Positions 7,986 to 21,659 of a DNA stretch of 64,000 bases are shown piece by piece. The position numbers and the translations under genes were made by a program. Source of the stretch: Azolla caroliniana (taxonomy: Eukaryota > Polypodiophyta); assembly GCA_043228905.1 (NCBI GenBank), contig JBHGNT010000007.1, forward strand, positions 1-64,000, given 5' to 3'. Position 1 is the stretch's first letter; each line of letters begins with the position of its first letter. The notes below the pieces were generated by a model, which did no database searches, had not been told where the DNA came from, and worked only from the letters and a program-made list of their open reading frames with translations.

Positions 7986-8690
7986 TTTAATTTACTCACT
8001 GGCACTTCTCAACTCCATCCTCAAATAAGCTAATTTCCTCATGTCTCTCGACCTAGGTTTTAAAATCTTTAATTTTTAATTGTATATCATAGCTAGCGTT
8101 GTTAGCTTCGATTCGCATGTTTGAACACAAAAATCCGATATCACACGAGCGAGGTATGAACATTTTAATTTATTGACACACTCTTCTCCACTACCTCCTC
8201 AAATAAGCTAATTTCCTCATGTCTCTCGACCTGAGTTTCAAAACCTTGATTTTTTAATTCTATATCATAGCTAGCGTTGTTAGCTTCGTTTCGCATGTTT
8301 GAACACAGAAATCCGATATCACACGAGCCAGGTATAAACATTTTAATTTACTCACTGGCACTTCTCAACTCCATCCTCAAATAAGCTAATTTCCTCATGT
8401 CTCTCGACCTGGGTTTCAAAATCTTGATTTTTTAATTCTATATCATAGCTAGCATTGTTAGCTTCGATTCGCATGTTTGAACACAAAAATCCGATATCAC
8501 ACGAGCCAGATATGAACATTTTAATTTACTGACACACTCTTCTCCACTACCTCCTCAAATTTGCTAATTTCCTCATGTCTCTCGACCTGAGTTTCAAAAT
8601 CTTGATTTTTTAATTTTATATCATAGCTAGCGTTCTTAGCTTCGATTCGCATGTTTGAACACAAAAATCCGATATCACACGAGCGAGGTA
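7885..8690. repeat. Outermost satellite block, related to 31361-32166 and 59236-60041
   Basis: The satellite units beside the RT align at constant offsets of 23,476 and 51,351 bp with two inner blocks; the marker CCTAGGTTTTAAAATCTTTAA is at 8052, 31528 and 59403. The rare variant GATATAACACG (about 7959) recurs at about 59310 but not in the 31.4-kb copy, making the 59-kb block the closer relative. Confidence 0.8.
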
Positions 8691-9761
8691 TGAACATTTT
8701 AATTTATTGGCACACTCTTCTCCACTACCTCCTCAAATAAGCTAATTTCGTCATGTCTCTCGACCTGAGTTCCAAAACCTTGATTTTTTAATTCTATATC
8801 ATAGCTAGCATTGTTAGCTTCGTTTCGCATGTTTGAACACAGAAATCCGATATCACACGAGCCAGGTATAAACATTTTAATTTACTCACTGGCACTTCTC
8901 AACTCCATCCTCAAATAAGCTAATTTCCTCATGTCTCTCGACCTTGCTTTCAAAATCTCGAAATTTTACTTCTATATCATTGCTAGCGTTGTTAGCTTCG
9001 ATTCGCATGTTTGAACACAAAAATCCGATATCACACGAGCGAGGTATGAACATTTTAATTTACTGACACACTCTTCTCCACTACCTCCTCAAAATTTGCT
9101 AATTTCCTCATGTCTCTCGACCTGAGTTTCAAAATCTTGATTTTTTAATTCCATATCATAGCTAGCGTTGTTAGCTTCGTTTCGCATGTTTGAACGCAGA
9201 AATCCGAAATCACACGAGCCTGGTATGAACATTTTAATTTACTCACTGGCTCTTCTCAACTCCATCGTCAAATAAGCTAATTTCCTCATGTCTCTCGACC
9301 TGGGTTTCAAAATCTTGATTTTTTAATTCTATATCATAGCTAGCATTGTTTGCTTCGATTCGCATGTTTGAACACAAAAATCCGATATCACAAGAGCCAG
9401 GTATGAACATTTTAATTTACTGACACACTCTTCTCCACTACCTCCTCAAATTTGCTACTTTCCTCATGTCTGTCGACCTGAGGTTCAAAATCTTGATTTT
9501 TTAATTCTATATTATAGCTAGCGTTGTTAGCTTCGTTTCACATGTTTGAACACAGAAATCCGATATCACACGAGCCAGGTATGAACATTTTAATTTACTG
9601 ACACACTCTTCTCCACTACCTCCTCAAATTTGCTAATTTCCTCATGTCTCTCGACCTGAGTTTCAAAATCTTGATTTTTTAATACTATATCATAGCTAGC
9701 GTTGTAAGTTTCGTTTCGCATGTTTGAACACAGAAATCTGATATCACACGAGCCAGGTATA

Positions 9762-9764
9762 AAC
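9762..9764. repeat. 30-bp deletion in a satellite monomer
   Basis: The unit joins GGTATAAAC directly to TCTATCC, losing 30 bp that are present in the matching unit near 14180. The break falls between two AAC triplets. It creates the longer 74-codon minus-strand frame at 9590-9814, which is not a gene. Confidence 0.8.
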
Positions 9765-9789
9765 TCTATCCTCAAATAAGCTAATTTCC

Positions 9790-10830
9790 TCATGTCTCTC
9801 GACCTTGCTTTCAAAATCTGGAATTTTTACTTCTATCATAGCTAGCGTTGTTAGCTTCGATTCGCATGTTTGAACACAAAAATCCGATATCACACGAGCC
9901 AGGTATGAACATTTTAATTTACTGACACACTCTTCTCCACTACCTCCCCAAATTTGCTAATTTCCTCATGTCTCTCGACCTGAGTTTCAAAATCATGATT
10001 TTTTAATTCTATATCATAGCTAGCGTTGTTAGCTTCGATTCACATGTTTGAACACAAAAATCCGATATCACACGAGCCAGGTATGAACATTTTAATTTAT
10101 TGACATACTCTTCTCCACTACCTCCTCAAATAAGCTAATTTCGTCATGTCTCTCGACCTAAGTTCCAAAACCTTGATTTTTTAATTCTATATCATAGCTA
10201 GCGTTGTTAGCTTCGTTTCGCATGTTTGAAGACAGAAATCCGATATCACACGAGCCAGGTATAAACATTTTAATTTACTCATTGGCACTTCTCAACTCCA
10301 TCCTAAAATAATCTAATTTCCTCATGTCTCTCGACCTTGCTTTCAAAATCTTGAATTTTTACTTCTATATCATTGCTAGCGTTGTTAGCCTCGATTCGCA
10401 TGTTTGAACACAAAAATCCGATATCACACGAGCCAGGTATGAACATTTTAATTTACTGACACACTCTTGTCCACTACCTCCTCAAATTTGCTAATTTCCT
10501 CATGTACCTCGACCTGAGTTTCAAAATCTTGATTTTTTAATTCTATATTATGGCTAGCTTTGTTAGCTTCGATTCGCATGTTTGAACACAAAAATCCGAT
10601 ATCACAGGAGCCAGGTATGAATATTTTAATTTACTGACATACTCTTCTCCAAAGCCTCCTCAAATTTGCTAATTTCCTCATGTCTCTCGACCTGGCTTTC
10701 AAAATCTTGAATTTTTACTTCTATATCATAGCTAGGATTGTTAGCTTCGATTCGCATGTTTGAACACAAAAATCTGATATCACACGAGCCAGATATGAAC
10801 ATTTTAATTTACTGACACACTCTTCTCCAC
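9790..10830. repeat. 1-kb satellite block shared with 34008-35048 and 61883-62923
   Basis: Rare variants GAAGACAGAAATCC and TTAGCCTCGATTCGC occur here (about 10229 and 10388) and at offsets of 24,218 and 52,093 bp. The block ends where the inner copies switch to a different monomer type. Confidence 0.75.
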
Positions 10831-12159
10831 TACCTCCTCAAATTTGCTAATTTCCTCATGTCTCTCGACCTGAGTTTCAAAATCTTGATTTTTTAATTCT
10901 ATATCATAGCTGACGTTGTTTGCTTCGATTCGCATGTTTGAATACAAAAATCCGATATCACACGAGCGAGGTATGAACATTTTAATTTACTGACACACTC
11001 TTCTCCACTACCTCCTCAAATAAGCTAATTTCGTCATGTCTCTCGACCTGAGTTCCAAAACCTTGAATTTTTAATTCTATATCATAGCTAGCGTTGTTAG
11101 CTTCGTTTCGCATGTTTGAACACAGAAATCCGATATCACACGAGCCAGGTATAAACATTTTAATTTACTCACTGGCACTTCTCAACTCCATCCTCAAATA
11201 AGCTAATTTCCTCATGTCTCTCGACCTTGCTTTCAAAATCTCGAAATTTTACTTCTATATCATTGCTAGCGTTGTTAGCTTCGATTCGCATGTTTGAACA
11301 CAAAAATCCGATATCACACGAGCGAGGTATGAACATTTTAATTTACTGACACACTCTTCTCCACTACCTCCTCAAATTTGCTAATTTCCTCATGTCTCTC
11401 GACTTGAGTTTCAAAATCTTGATTATTTATTTCCATATCATAGCTAGCGTTGTTAGCTTCGTTTCGCATGTTTGAACAAAGAAATCAGAAATCACACGAG
11501 CCAGGTATGAACATTTTAATTTACTCACTGGCTCTTCTCAACTCCATCATCAAATAAGCTAATTTCCTCATGTCTCTCGACCTTGCTTTCAAAATCTCGA
11601 AATTTTACTTCTATATCATTGCTAGCGTTGTTAGCTTCGATTCGCATGTTTGAACACAAAAATCCGATATCACAAGAGCCAGGTATGAACATTTTAATTT
11701 ACTGACACACTCTTCTCCACTACCTCCTCAAATTTGCTAATTTCCTCATGTCTCTCGACCTGAGTTTCAAAATCTTGATTTTTTAATTTTATATCATAGC
11801 TTGCGTTGTTAGCTTCGATTCGCATGTTTGAACACAAAAATCCGATATCACACGAGCGAGGTATGAACATTTTAATTTACTGACACACTCTTCTCCACTA
11901 CCTCCCCAAATTTGCTAATTTCCTCATGTCTCTCGACCTGAGTTTCAAAATCATGATTTTCTAATTCTATATCATAGCTAGCGTTGTTAGCTTCGATTCG
12001 CATGTTTGAACACAAAAATCTGATATCACACGAGCGAGGTATGAACATTTTAATTTTTTGGCACACTCTTCTCCACTACCTCCCCAAATTTGCTAATTTC
12101 CTCATGTCTCTCGACCTGAGTTTCAAAATCTTGATTTTTTAATTTTATATCATAGCTAG

Positions 12160-14510
12160 CGTTCTTAGCTTCGATTCGCATGTTTGAACACAAAAATCCG
12201 ATATCACACGAGCCAGGTATGAACATTTTAATTTATTGGCACACTCTTCTCCACTACCTCCTCAAATAAGCTAATTTCGTCATGTCTCTCGACCTGAGTT
12301 CCAAAACCTTGATTTTTTAATTCTATATCATAGCTAGCGTTGTTAGCTTCGTTTCGCATGTTTGAACACAGAAATCCGATATCACACGAGCCAGGTATAA
12401 ACATTTTAATTTACTCACTGGCACTTCTCAACTCCATCCTCAAATAAGCTAATTTCCTCATGTCTCTCGACCTGGGTTTCAAAATCTTGATTTTTTAATT
12501 CTATATCATAGCTAGCATTGTTTGCTTCGATTCGCATGTTTGAACACAAAAATCCGATATCACACGTGCAAGGTATGAACATTTTAATTTACTGACACAC
12601 TCTTCTCCACTACCTCCTCAAATTTGCTAATTTCCTCATGTCTCTCGACTTGAGTTTCAAAATCTTGATTTTTTATTTCCATATCATAGCTAGCGTTGTT
12701 AGCTTCGTTTCGCATGTTTGAACAGAGAAATCCGAAATCACACGAGCCAGGTATGAACATTTTAATTTACTCACTGGCTCTTCTCAACTCCATCTTCAAA
12801 TAAGCTAATTTCCTCATGTCTCTCGACCTGGGTTTCAAAATCTTGATTTTTTAATTCTATATCATAGCTAGCATTGTTAGCTTCGCTTCGCATGTTTGAA
12901 CGCAAAAATCCGATATCACAAGAGCCAGGTATGAACATTTTAATTTACTGACACACTCTTCTCCACTACCTCCTCAAATTTGCTAATTTCCTCATGTCTC
13001 TCGACCTGAGTTTCAAAATATTGATTTTTTAATTTTATATCATAGCTAGCGTTCTTAGCTTCGATTCGCATGTTTGAACACAAAAATCCGATATCACACG
13101 AGCGAGGTATGAACATTTTAATTTATTGGCACACTTTTCTCCACTACCTCCTCAAATAAGCTAATTTCGTCATGTCTCTCGACCTGAGTTCCAAAACCTT
13201 GATTTTTTAATTCTATATCATAGCTAGCGTTGTTAGCTTCGTTTCGCATGTTTGAACACAGAAATCCGATATCACACGAGCCAGGTATAAACATTTTAAT
13301 TTACTCACTGGCACTTCTCAACTCCATCCTCAAATAAGCTAATTTCCTCATGTCTCTCGACCTTGCTTTCAAAATCTCGAAATTTTACTTCTATATCATT
13401 GCTAGCGTTGTTAGCTTCGATTCGCATGTTTGAACCCAAAAATCCGATATCACACGAGCGAGGTATGAACATTTTAATTTACTGACACACTCTTCTCCAC
13501 TACCTCCTCAAATTTGCTAATTTCCTCATGTCTCTCGACTTGAGTTTCAAAATCTTGATTATTTATTTCCATATCATAGCTAGCGTTGTTAGCTTCGTTT
13601 CGCATGTTTGAACAGAGAAATCCGAAATCACACGAGCCAGGTATGAACATTTTAATTTACTCACTGGCTCTTCTCAACTCCATCATCAAATAAGCTAATT
13701 TCCTCATGTCTCTCGACCTTGCTTTCAAAATCTCGAAATTTTACTTCTATATCATTGCTAGCGTTGTTAGCTTCGATTCGCATGTTTGAACACAAAAATC
13801 CGATATCACAAGAGCCAGGTATGAACATTTTAATTTACTGACACACTCTTCTCCACTACCTCCTCAAATTTGCTACTTTCCTCATGTCTGTTGACCTGAG
13901 GTTCAAAATCTTGATTTTTTAATTCTATATTATAGCTAGCGTTGTTAGCTTCGTTTCACATGTTTGAACACAGAAATCCGATATCACACGAGCCAGGTAT
14001 GAACATTTTAATTTACTGACACACTCTTCTCCACTACCTCCTCAAATTTGCTAATTTCCTCATGTCTCTCGACCTGAGTTTCAAAATCTTGATTTTTTAA
14101 TACTATATCATAGCTAGCGTTGTAAGTTTCGTTTCGCATGTTTGAACACAGAAATCTGATATCACACGAGCCAGGTATGAACATTTTAATTTACTCACTA
14201 GTTCTTCTCAACTCTATCCTCAAATAAGCTAATTTCCTTATGTCTCTCGACCTTGCTTTCAAAATCTGGAATTTTTACTTCTATCATAGCTAGCGTTGTT
14301 AGCTTCGATTCGCATGTTTGAACACAAAAATCCGATATCACACGAGCCAGGTATGAACATTTTAATTTATTGGCACACTCTTCTCCACTACCTCCTCAAA
14401 TAAGCTAATTTCGTCATGTCTCTCGACCTGAGTTCCAAAACCTTGATTTTTTAATTCTATATCATAGCTAGCGTTGTTAGCTTCGTTTCGCATGTTTGAA
14501 CACAGAAATC
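12160..14510. repeat. Higher-order satellite block, copy 1 (offset 4268 bp)
   Basis: About 2.35 kb matching 16430-18780. The rare marker CACGTGCAAGG is at about 12563 and 16831. Its right-hand 1.7 kb is present a third time at 19229-20910. Differences seen by eye are few (for example, GATTTTTTATTT versus GATTATTTATTT). Confidence 0.8.
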
Positions 14511-16429
14511 CGATATCACACGAGCCAGGTATAAACATTTTAATTTACTCACTGGCACTTCTCAACTCCATCCTCAAATAAGCTAATTTCCTCATGTCTC
14601 TCGACCTAGGTTTTAAAATCTTTCATTTTTAATTGTATATCATAGCTAGCGTTGTTAGCTTCGATTCGCATGTTTGAACACAAAAATCCGATATCACACG
14701 AGCCAGGTATGAACATTTTAATTTATTGGCACACTCTTCTCCACTACCTCCTCAAATAAGCTAATTTCGTCATGTCTCTCGACCTGAGTTCCAAAACCTT
14801 GATTTTTTAATTCTATATCATAGCTAGCGTTGTTAGCTTCGTTTCGCATGTTTGAACACAGAAATCCGATATCACACGAGCCAAGTATAAACATTTTAAT
14901 TTACTCACTGGCACTTCTCAACTCCATCCTCAAATAAGCTAATTTCCTCATGTCTCTCGACCTTGCTTTCAAAATCTCGAAATTTTACTTCTATATCATT
15001 GCTAGCGTTGTTAGCTTCGATTCGCATGTTTGAACACAAAAATCCGATATCACACGAGCGAGGTATGAACATTTTAATTTACTGACACACTCTTCTCCAC
15101 TACCTCCTCAAATTTGCTAATTTCCTCATGTCTCTCGACCTGAGTTTCAAAACCTTGATTTTTTAATTCTATATCATAGCTAGCGTTGTTAGCTTCGTTT
15201 CGCATGTTTGAACACAGAAATCCGATATCACACGAGCCAGGTATAAACATTTTAATTTACTCACTGGCACTTCTCAACTCCATCCTCAAATAAGCTAATT
15301 TCCTCATGTCTCTCGACCTTGCTTTCAAAATCTTGATTTTTTAATTCTATATCATAGCTAGCATTGTTAGCTTCGATTCGCATGTTTGAACACAAAAATC
15401 CGATATCACACGAGCCAGATATGAACATTTTAATTTACTGACACACTCTTCTCCACTACCTCCTCAAATTTGCTAATTTCCTCATGTCTCTCGACCTGAG
15501 TTTCAAAACCTTGAATTTTTAATTCTATATCATAGCTAGCGTTGTTAGCTTCGTTTCGCATGTTTGAACACAGAAATCCGATATCACACGCGCCAGGTAT
15601 AAACATTTTAATTTACTCACTGGCACTTCTCAACTCCATCCTCAAATAAGCTAATTTCCTCATGTCTCTCGACCTGGGTTTCAAAATCTTGATTTTTTAA
15701 TTCTATATCATAGCTAGCGTTGTTAGCTTCGTTTCGCATGTTTGAACACAGAAATCCGAAATCACACGAGCCTGGTATGAACATTTTAATTTACTCACTG
15801 GCTCTTCTCAACTCCATCATCAAATAAGCTAATTTCCTCATGTCTCTCGACCTTGCTTTCAAAATCTCGAAATTTTACTTCTATATCATTGCTAGCGTTG
15901 TTAGCTTCGATTCGCATGTTTGAACACAAAAATCCGATATCACAAGAGCCAGGTATGAACATTTTAATTTACTGACACACTCTTCTCCACTACCTCCTCA
16001 AATTTGCTACTTTCCTCATGTCTGTTGACCTGAGGTTCAAAATCTTGATTTTTTAATTCTATATTATAGCTAGCGTTGTTAGCTTCGTTTCACATGTTTG
16101 AACACAGAAATCCGATATCACACGAGCCAGGTATGAACATTTTAATTTACTGACACACTCTTCTCCACTACCTCCTCAAATTTGCTAATTTCCTCATGTC
16201 TCTCGACCTGAGTTTCAAAATCTTGATTTTTTAATACTATATCATAGCTAGCGTTGTAAGTTTCGTTTCGCATTTTTGAACACAGAAATCTGATATCACA
16301 CGAGCCAGGTATGAACATTTTAATTTACTCACTAGTTCTTCTCAACTCTATCCTCAAATAAGCTAATTTCCTTATGTCTCTCGACCTTGCTTTCAAAATC
16401 TGGAATTTTTACTTCTATCATAGCTAGCG

Positions 16430-18780
16430 TTGTTAGCTTCGATTCGCATGTTTGAACACAAAAATCCGATATCACACGAGCCAGGTATGAACATTTTAAT
16501 TTATTGGCACACTCTTCTCCACTACCTCCTCAAATAAGCTAATTTCGTCATGTCTCTCGACCTGAGTTCCAAAACCTTGATTTTTTAATTCTATATCATA
16601 GCTAGCGTTGTTAGCTTCGTTTCGCATGTTTGAACACAGAAATCCGATATCACACGAGCCAGGTATAAACATTTTAATTTACTCACTGGCACTTCTCAAC
16701 TCCATCCTCAAATAAGCTAATTTCCTCATGTCTCTCGACCTGGGTTTCAAAATCTTGATTTTTTAATTCTATATCATAGCTAGCATTGTTTGCTTCGATT
16801 CGCATGTTTGAACACAAAAATCCGATATCACACGTGCAAGGTATGAACATTTTAATTTACTGACACACTCTTCTCCACTACCTCCTCAAATTTGCTAATT
16901 TCCTCATGTCTCTCGACTTGAGTTTCAAAATCTTGATTATTTATTTCCATATCATAGCTAGCGTTGTTAGCTTCGTTTCGCATGTTTGAACAGAGAAATC
17001 CGAAATCACACGAGCCAGGTATGAACATTTTAATTTACTCACTGGCTCTTCTCAACTCCATCTTCAAATAAGCTAATTTCCTCATGTCTCTCGACCTGGG
17101 TTTCAAAATCTTGATTTTTTAATTCTATATCATAGCTAGCATTGTTAGCTTCGCTTCGCATGTTTGAACGCAAAAATCCGATATCACAAGAGCCAGGTAT
17201 GAACATTTTAATTTACTGACACACTCTTCTCCACTACCTCCTCAAATTTGCTAATTTCCTCATGTCTCTCGACCTGAGTTTCAAAATATTGATTTTTTAA
17301 TTTTATATCATAGCTAGCGTTCTTAGCTTCGATTCGCATGTTTGAACACAAAAATCCGATATCACACGAGCGAGGTATGAACATTTTAATTTATTGGCAC
17401 ACTTTTCTCCACTACCTCCTCAAATAAGCTAATTTCGTCATGTCTCTCGACCTGAGTTCCAAAACCTTGATTTTTTAATTCTATATCATAGCTAGCGTTG
17501 TTAGCTTCGTTTCGCATGTTTGAACACAGAAATCCGATATCACACGAGCCAGGTATAAACATTTTAATTTACTCACTGGCACTTCTCAACTCCATCCTCA
17601 AATAAGCTAATTTCCTCATGTCTCTCGACCTTGCTTTCAAAATCTCGAAATTTTACTTCTATATCATTGCTAGCGTTGTTAGCTTCGATTCGCATGTTTG
17701 AACCCAAAAATCCGATATCACACGAGCGAGGTATGAACATTTTAATTTACTGACACACTCTTCTCCACTACCTCCTCAAATTTGCTAATTTCCTCATGTC
17801 TCTCGACTTGAGTTTCAAAATCTTGATTATTTATTTCCATATCATAGCTAGCGTTGTTAGCTTCGTTTCGCATGTTTGAACAGAGAAATCCGAAATCACA
17901 CGAGCCAGGTATGAACATTTTAATTTACTCACTGGCTCTTCTCAACTCCATCATCAAATAAGCTAATTTCCTCATGTCTCTCGACCTTGCTTTCAAAATC
18001 TCGAAATTTTACTTCTATATCATTGCTAGCGTTGTTAGCTTCGATTCGCATGTTTGAACACAAAAATCCGATATCACAAGAGCCAGGTATGAACATTTTA
18101 ATTTACTGACACACTCTTCTCCACTACCTCCTCAAATTTGCTACTTTCCTCATGTCTGTTGAACTGAGGTTCAAAATCTTGATTTTTTAATTCTATAATA
18201 TAGCTAGCGTTGTTAGCTTCGTTTCACATGTTTGAACACAGAAATCCGATATCACACGAGCCAGGTATGAACATTTTAATTTACTGACACACTCTTCTCC
18301 ACTACCTCCTCAAATTTGCTAATTTCCTCATGTCTCTCGACCTGAGTTTCAAAATCTTGATTTTTTAATACTATATCATAGCTAGCGTTGTAAGTTTCGT
18401 TTCGCATGTTTGAACACAGAAATCTGATATCACACGAGCCAGGTATGAACATTTTAATTTACTCACTAGTTCTTCTCAACTCTATCCTCAAATAAGCTAA
18501 TTTCCTTATGTCTCTCGACCTTGCTTTCAAAATCTGGAATTTTTACTTCTATCATAGCTAGCGTTGTTAGCTTCGATTCGCATGTTTGAACACAAAAATC
18601 CGATATCACACGAGCCAGGTATGAACATTTTAATTTATTGGCACACTCTTCTCCACTACCTCCTCAAATAAGCTAATTTCGTCATGTCTCTCGACCTGAG
18701 TTCCAAAACCTTGATTTTTTAATTCTATATCATAGCTAGCGTTGTTAGCTTCGTTTCGCATGTTTGAACACAGAAATCCG
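16430..18780. repeat. Higher-order satellite block, copy 2 (offset 4268 bp)
   Basis: Second copy of the 12160-14510 block. From about 17095 on it is repeated again 2,134 bp downstream, about 12 monomers. Confidence 0.8.
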
Positions 18781-19228
18781 AAATCACACGAGCCTGGTAT
18801 GAACATTTTAATTTACTCACTGGCTCTTCTCAACTCCATCGTCAAATAAGCTAATTTCCTCATGTCTCTCGACCTGGGTTTCAAAATCTTGATTTTTTAA
18901 TTCTATATCATAGCTAGCATTGTTTGCTTCGATTCGCATGTTTGAACACAAAAATCCGATATCACAAGAGCCAGGTATGAACATTTTAATTTACTGACAC
19001 ACTCTTCTCCACTACCTCCTCAAATTTGCTACTTTCCTCATGTCTGTCGACCTGAGGTTCAAAATCTTGATTTTTTAATTCTATATTATAGCTAGCGTTG
19101 TTAGCTTCGTTTCACATGTTTGAACACAGAAATCCGATATCACACGAGCCAGGTATGAACATTTTAATTTACTGACACACTCTTCTCCACTACCTCCTCA
19201 AATTTGCTAATTTCCTCATGTCTCTCGA

Positions 19229-20910
19229 CCTGGGTTTCAAAATCTTGATTTTTTAATTCTATATCATAGCTAGCATTGTTAGCTTCGCTTCGCATGTTTG
19301 AACGCAAAAATCCGATATCACAAGAGCCAGGTATGAACATTTTAATTTACTGACACACTCTTCTCCACTACCTCCTCAAATTTGCTAATTTCCTCATGTC
19401 TCTCGACCTGAGTTTCAAAATATTGATTTTTTAATTTTATATCATAGCTAGCGTTCTTAGCTTCGATTCGCATGTTTGAACACAAAAATCCGATATCACA
19501 CGAGCGAGGTATGAACATTTTAATTTATTGGCACACTTTTCTCCACTACCTCCTCAAATAAGCTAATTTCGTCATGTCTCTCGACCTGAGTTCCAAAACC
19601 TTGATTTTTTAATTCTATATCATAGCTAGCGTTGTTAGCTTCGTTTCGCATGTTTGAACACAGAAATCCGATATCACACGAGCCAGGTATAAACATTTTA
19701 ATTTACTCACTGGCACTTCTCAACTCCATCCTCAAATAAGCTAATTTCCTCATGTCTCTCGACCTTGCTTTCAAAATCTCGAAATTTTACTTCTATATCA
19801 TTGCTAGCGTTGTTAGCTTCGATTCGCATGTTTGAACCCAAAAATCCGATATCACACGAGCGAGGTATGAACATTTTAATTTACTGACACACTCTTCTCC
19901 ACTACCTCCTCAAATTTGCTAATTTCCTCATGTCTCTCGACTTGAGTTTCAAAATCTTGATTATTTATTTCCATATCATAGCTAGCGTTGTTAGCTTCGT
20001 TTCGCATGTTTGAACAGAGAAATCCGAAATCACACGAGCCAGGTATGAACATTTTAATTTACTCACTGGCTCTTCTCAACTCCATCATCAAATAAGCTAA
20101 TTTCCTCATGTCTCTCGACCTTGCTTTCAAAATCTCGAAATTTTACTTCTATATCATTGCTAGCGTTGTTAGCTTCGATTCGCATGTTTGAACACAAAAA
20201 TCCGATATCACAAGAGCCAGGTATGAACATTTTAATTTACTGACACACTCTTCTCCACTACCTCCTCAAATTTGCTACTTTCCTCATGTCTGTTGACCTG
20301 AGGTTCAAAATCTTGATTTTTTAATTCTATATTATAGCTAGCGTTGTTAGCTTCGTTTCACATGTTTGAACACAGAAATCCGATATCACACGAGCCAGGT
20401 ATGAACATTTTAATTTACTGACACACTCTTCTCCACTACCTCCTCAAATTTGCTAATTTCCTCATGTCTCTCGACCTGAGTTTCAAAATCTTGATTTTTT
20501 AATACTATATCATAGCTAGCGTTGTAAGTTTCGTTTCGCATGTTTGAACACAGAAATCTGATATCACACGAGCCAGGTATGAACATTTTAATTTACTCAC
20601 TAGTTCTTCTCAACTCTATCCTCAAATAAGCTAATTTCCTTATGTCTCTCGACCTTGCTTTCAAAATCTGGAATTTTTACTTCTATCATAGCTAGCGTTG
20701 TTAGCTTCGATTCGCATGTTTGAACACAAAAATCCGATATCACACGAGCCAGGTATGAACATTTTAATTTATTGGCACACTCTTCTCCACTACCTCCTCA
20801 AATAAGCTAATTTCGTCATGTCTCTCGACCTGAGTTCCAAAACCTTGATTTTTTAATTCTATATCATAGCTAGCGTTGTTAGCTTCGTTTCGCATGTTTG
20901 AACACAGAAA
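19229..20910. repeat. Higher-order satellite block, third partial copy (offset 2134 bp)
   Basis: Matches 17095-18780 at a 2,134-bp offset, including the monomer with TCTGTTGACCTGAGG and the 2-bp-short CTATCATAGC monomer. Confidence 0.8.
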
Positions 20911-21394
20911 TCCGATATCACACGAGCCAGGTATAAACATTTTAATTTACTCACTGGCACTTCTCAACTCCATCCTCAAATAAGCTAATTTCCTCATGTC
21001 TCTCGACCTTGCTTTCAAAATCTCGAAATTTTACTTCTATATCATTGCTAGCGTTGTTAGCTTCGATTCGCATGTTTGAACACAAAAATCCGATATCACA
21101 CGAGCGAGGTATGAACATTTTAATTTACTGACACACTCTTCTCCACTACCTCCTCAAATTTGCTAATTTCCTCATGTCTCTCGACTTGAGTTTCAAAATC
21201 TTGATTATTTATTTCCATATCATAGCTAGCGTTGTTAGCTTCGTTTCGCATGTTTGAACAGAGAAATCCGAAATCACACGAGCCAGGTATGAACATTTTA
21301 ATTTACTCACTGGCTCTTCTCAACTCCATTATCAAATAAGCAAATTTCCTCATGTCTCTCGACCTGTGTTTCAAAATCTTGATTTTTTAATTCT

Positions 21395-21400
21395 ATATCA
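21395..21400. repeat. Short 124-bp satellite monomer (ATATCA deletion junction)
   Basis: The monomer lacks 54 bp between two ATATCA copies, one of which remains at the junction (CTATATCACAAGAGCC). The same junction recurs at about 26325, 26805, 46476, 46956, 54200 and 54680. Confidence 0.9.
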
Positions 21401-21659
21401 CAAGAGCCAGGTATAAACATTTTAATTTACTCACTGGCACTTCTCAACTCCATCCTCAAATAAGCTAATTTCCTCATGTCTCTCGACCTAGGTTTTAAAA
21501 TCTTTCATTTTTAATTGTATATCATAGCTAGCGTTGTTAGCTTCGATTCGCATGTTTGAACACAAAAATCCGATATCACACGAGCGAGGTATGAACATTT
21601 TAATTTACTGACACACTCTTCTCCACTACCTCCTCAAATTTGCTAATTTCCTCATGTCT

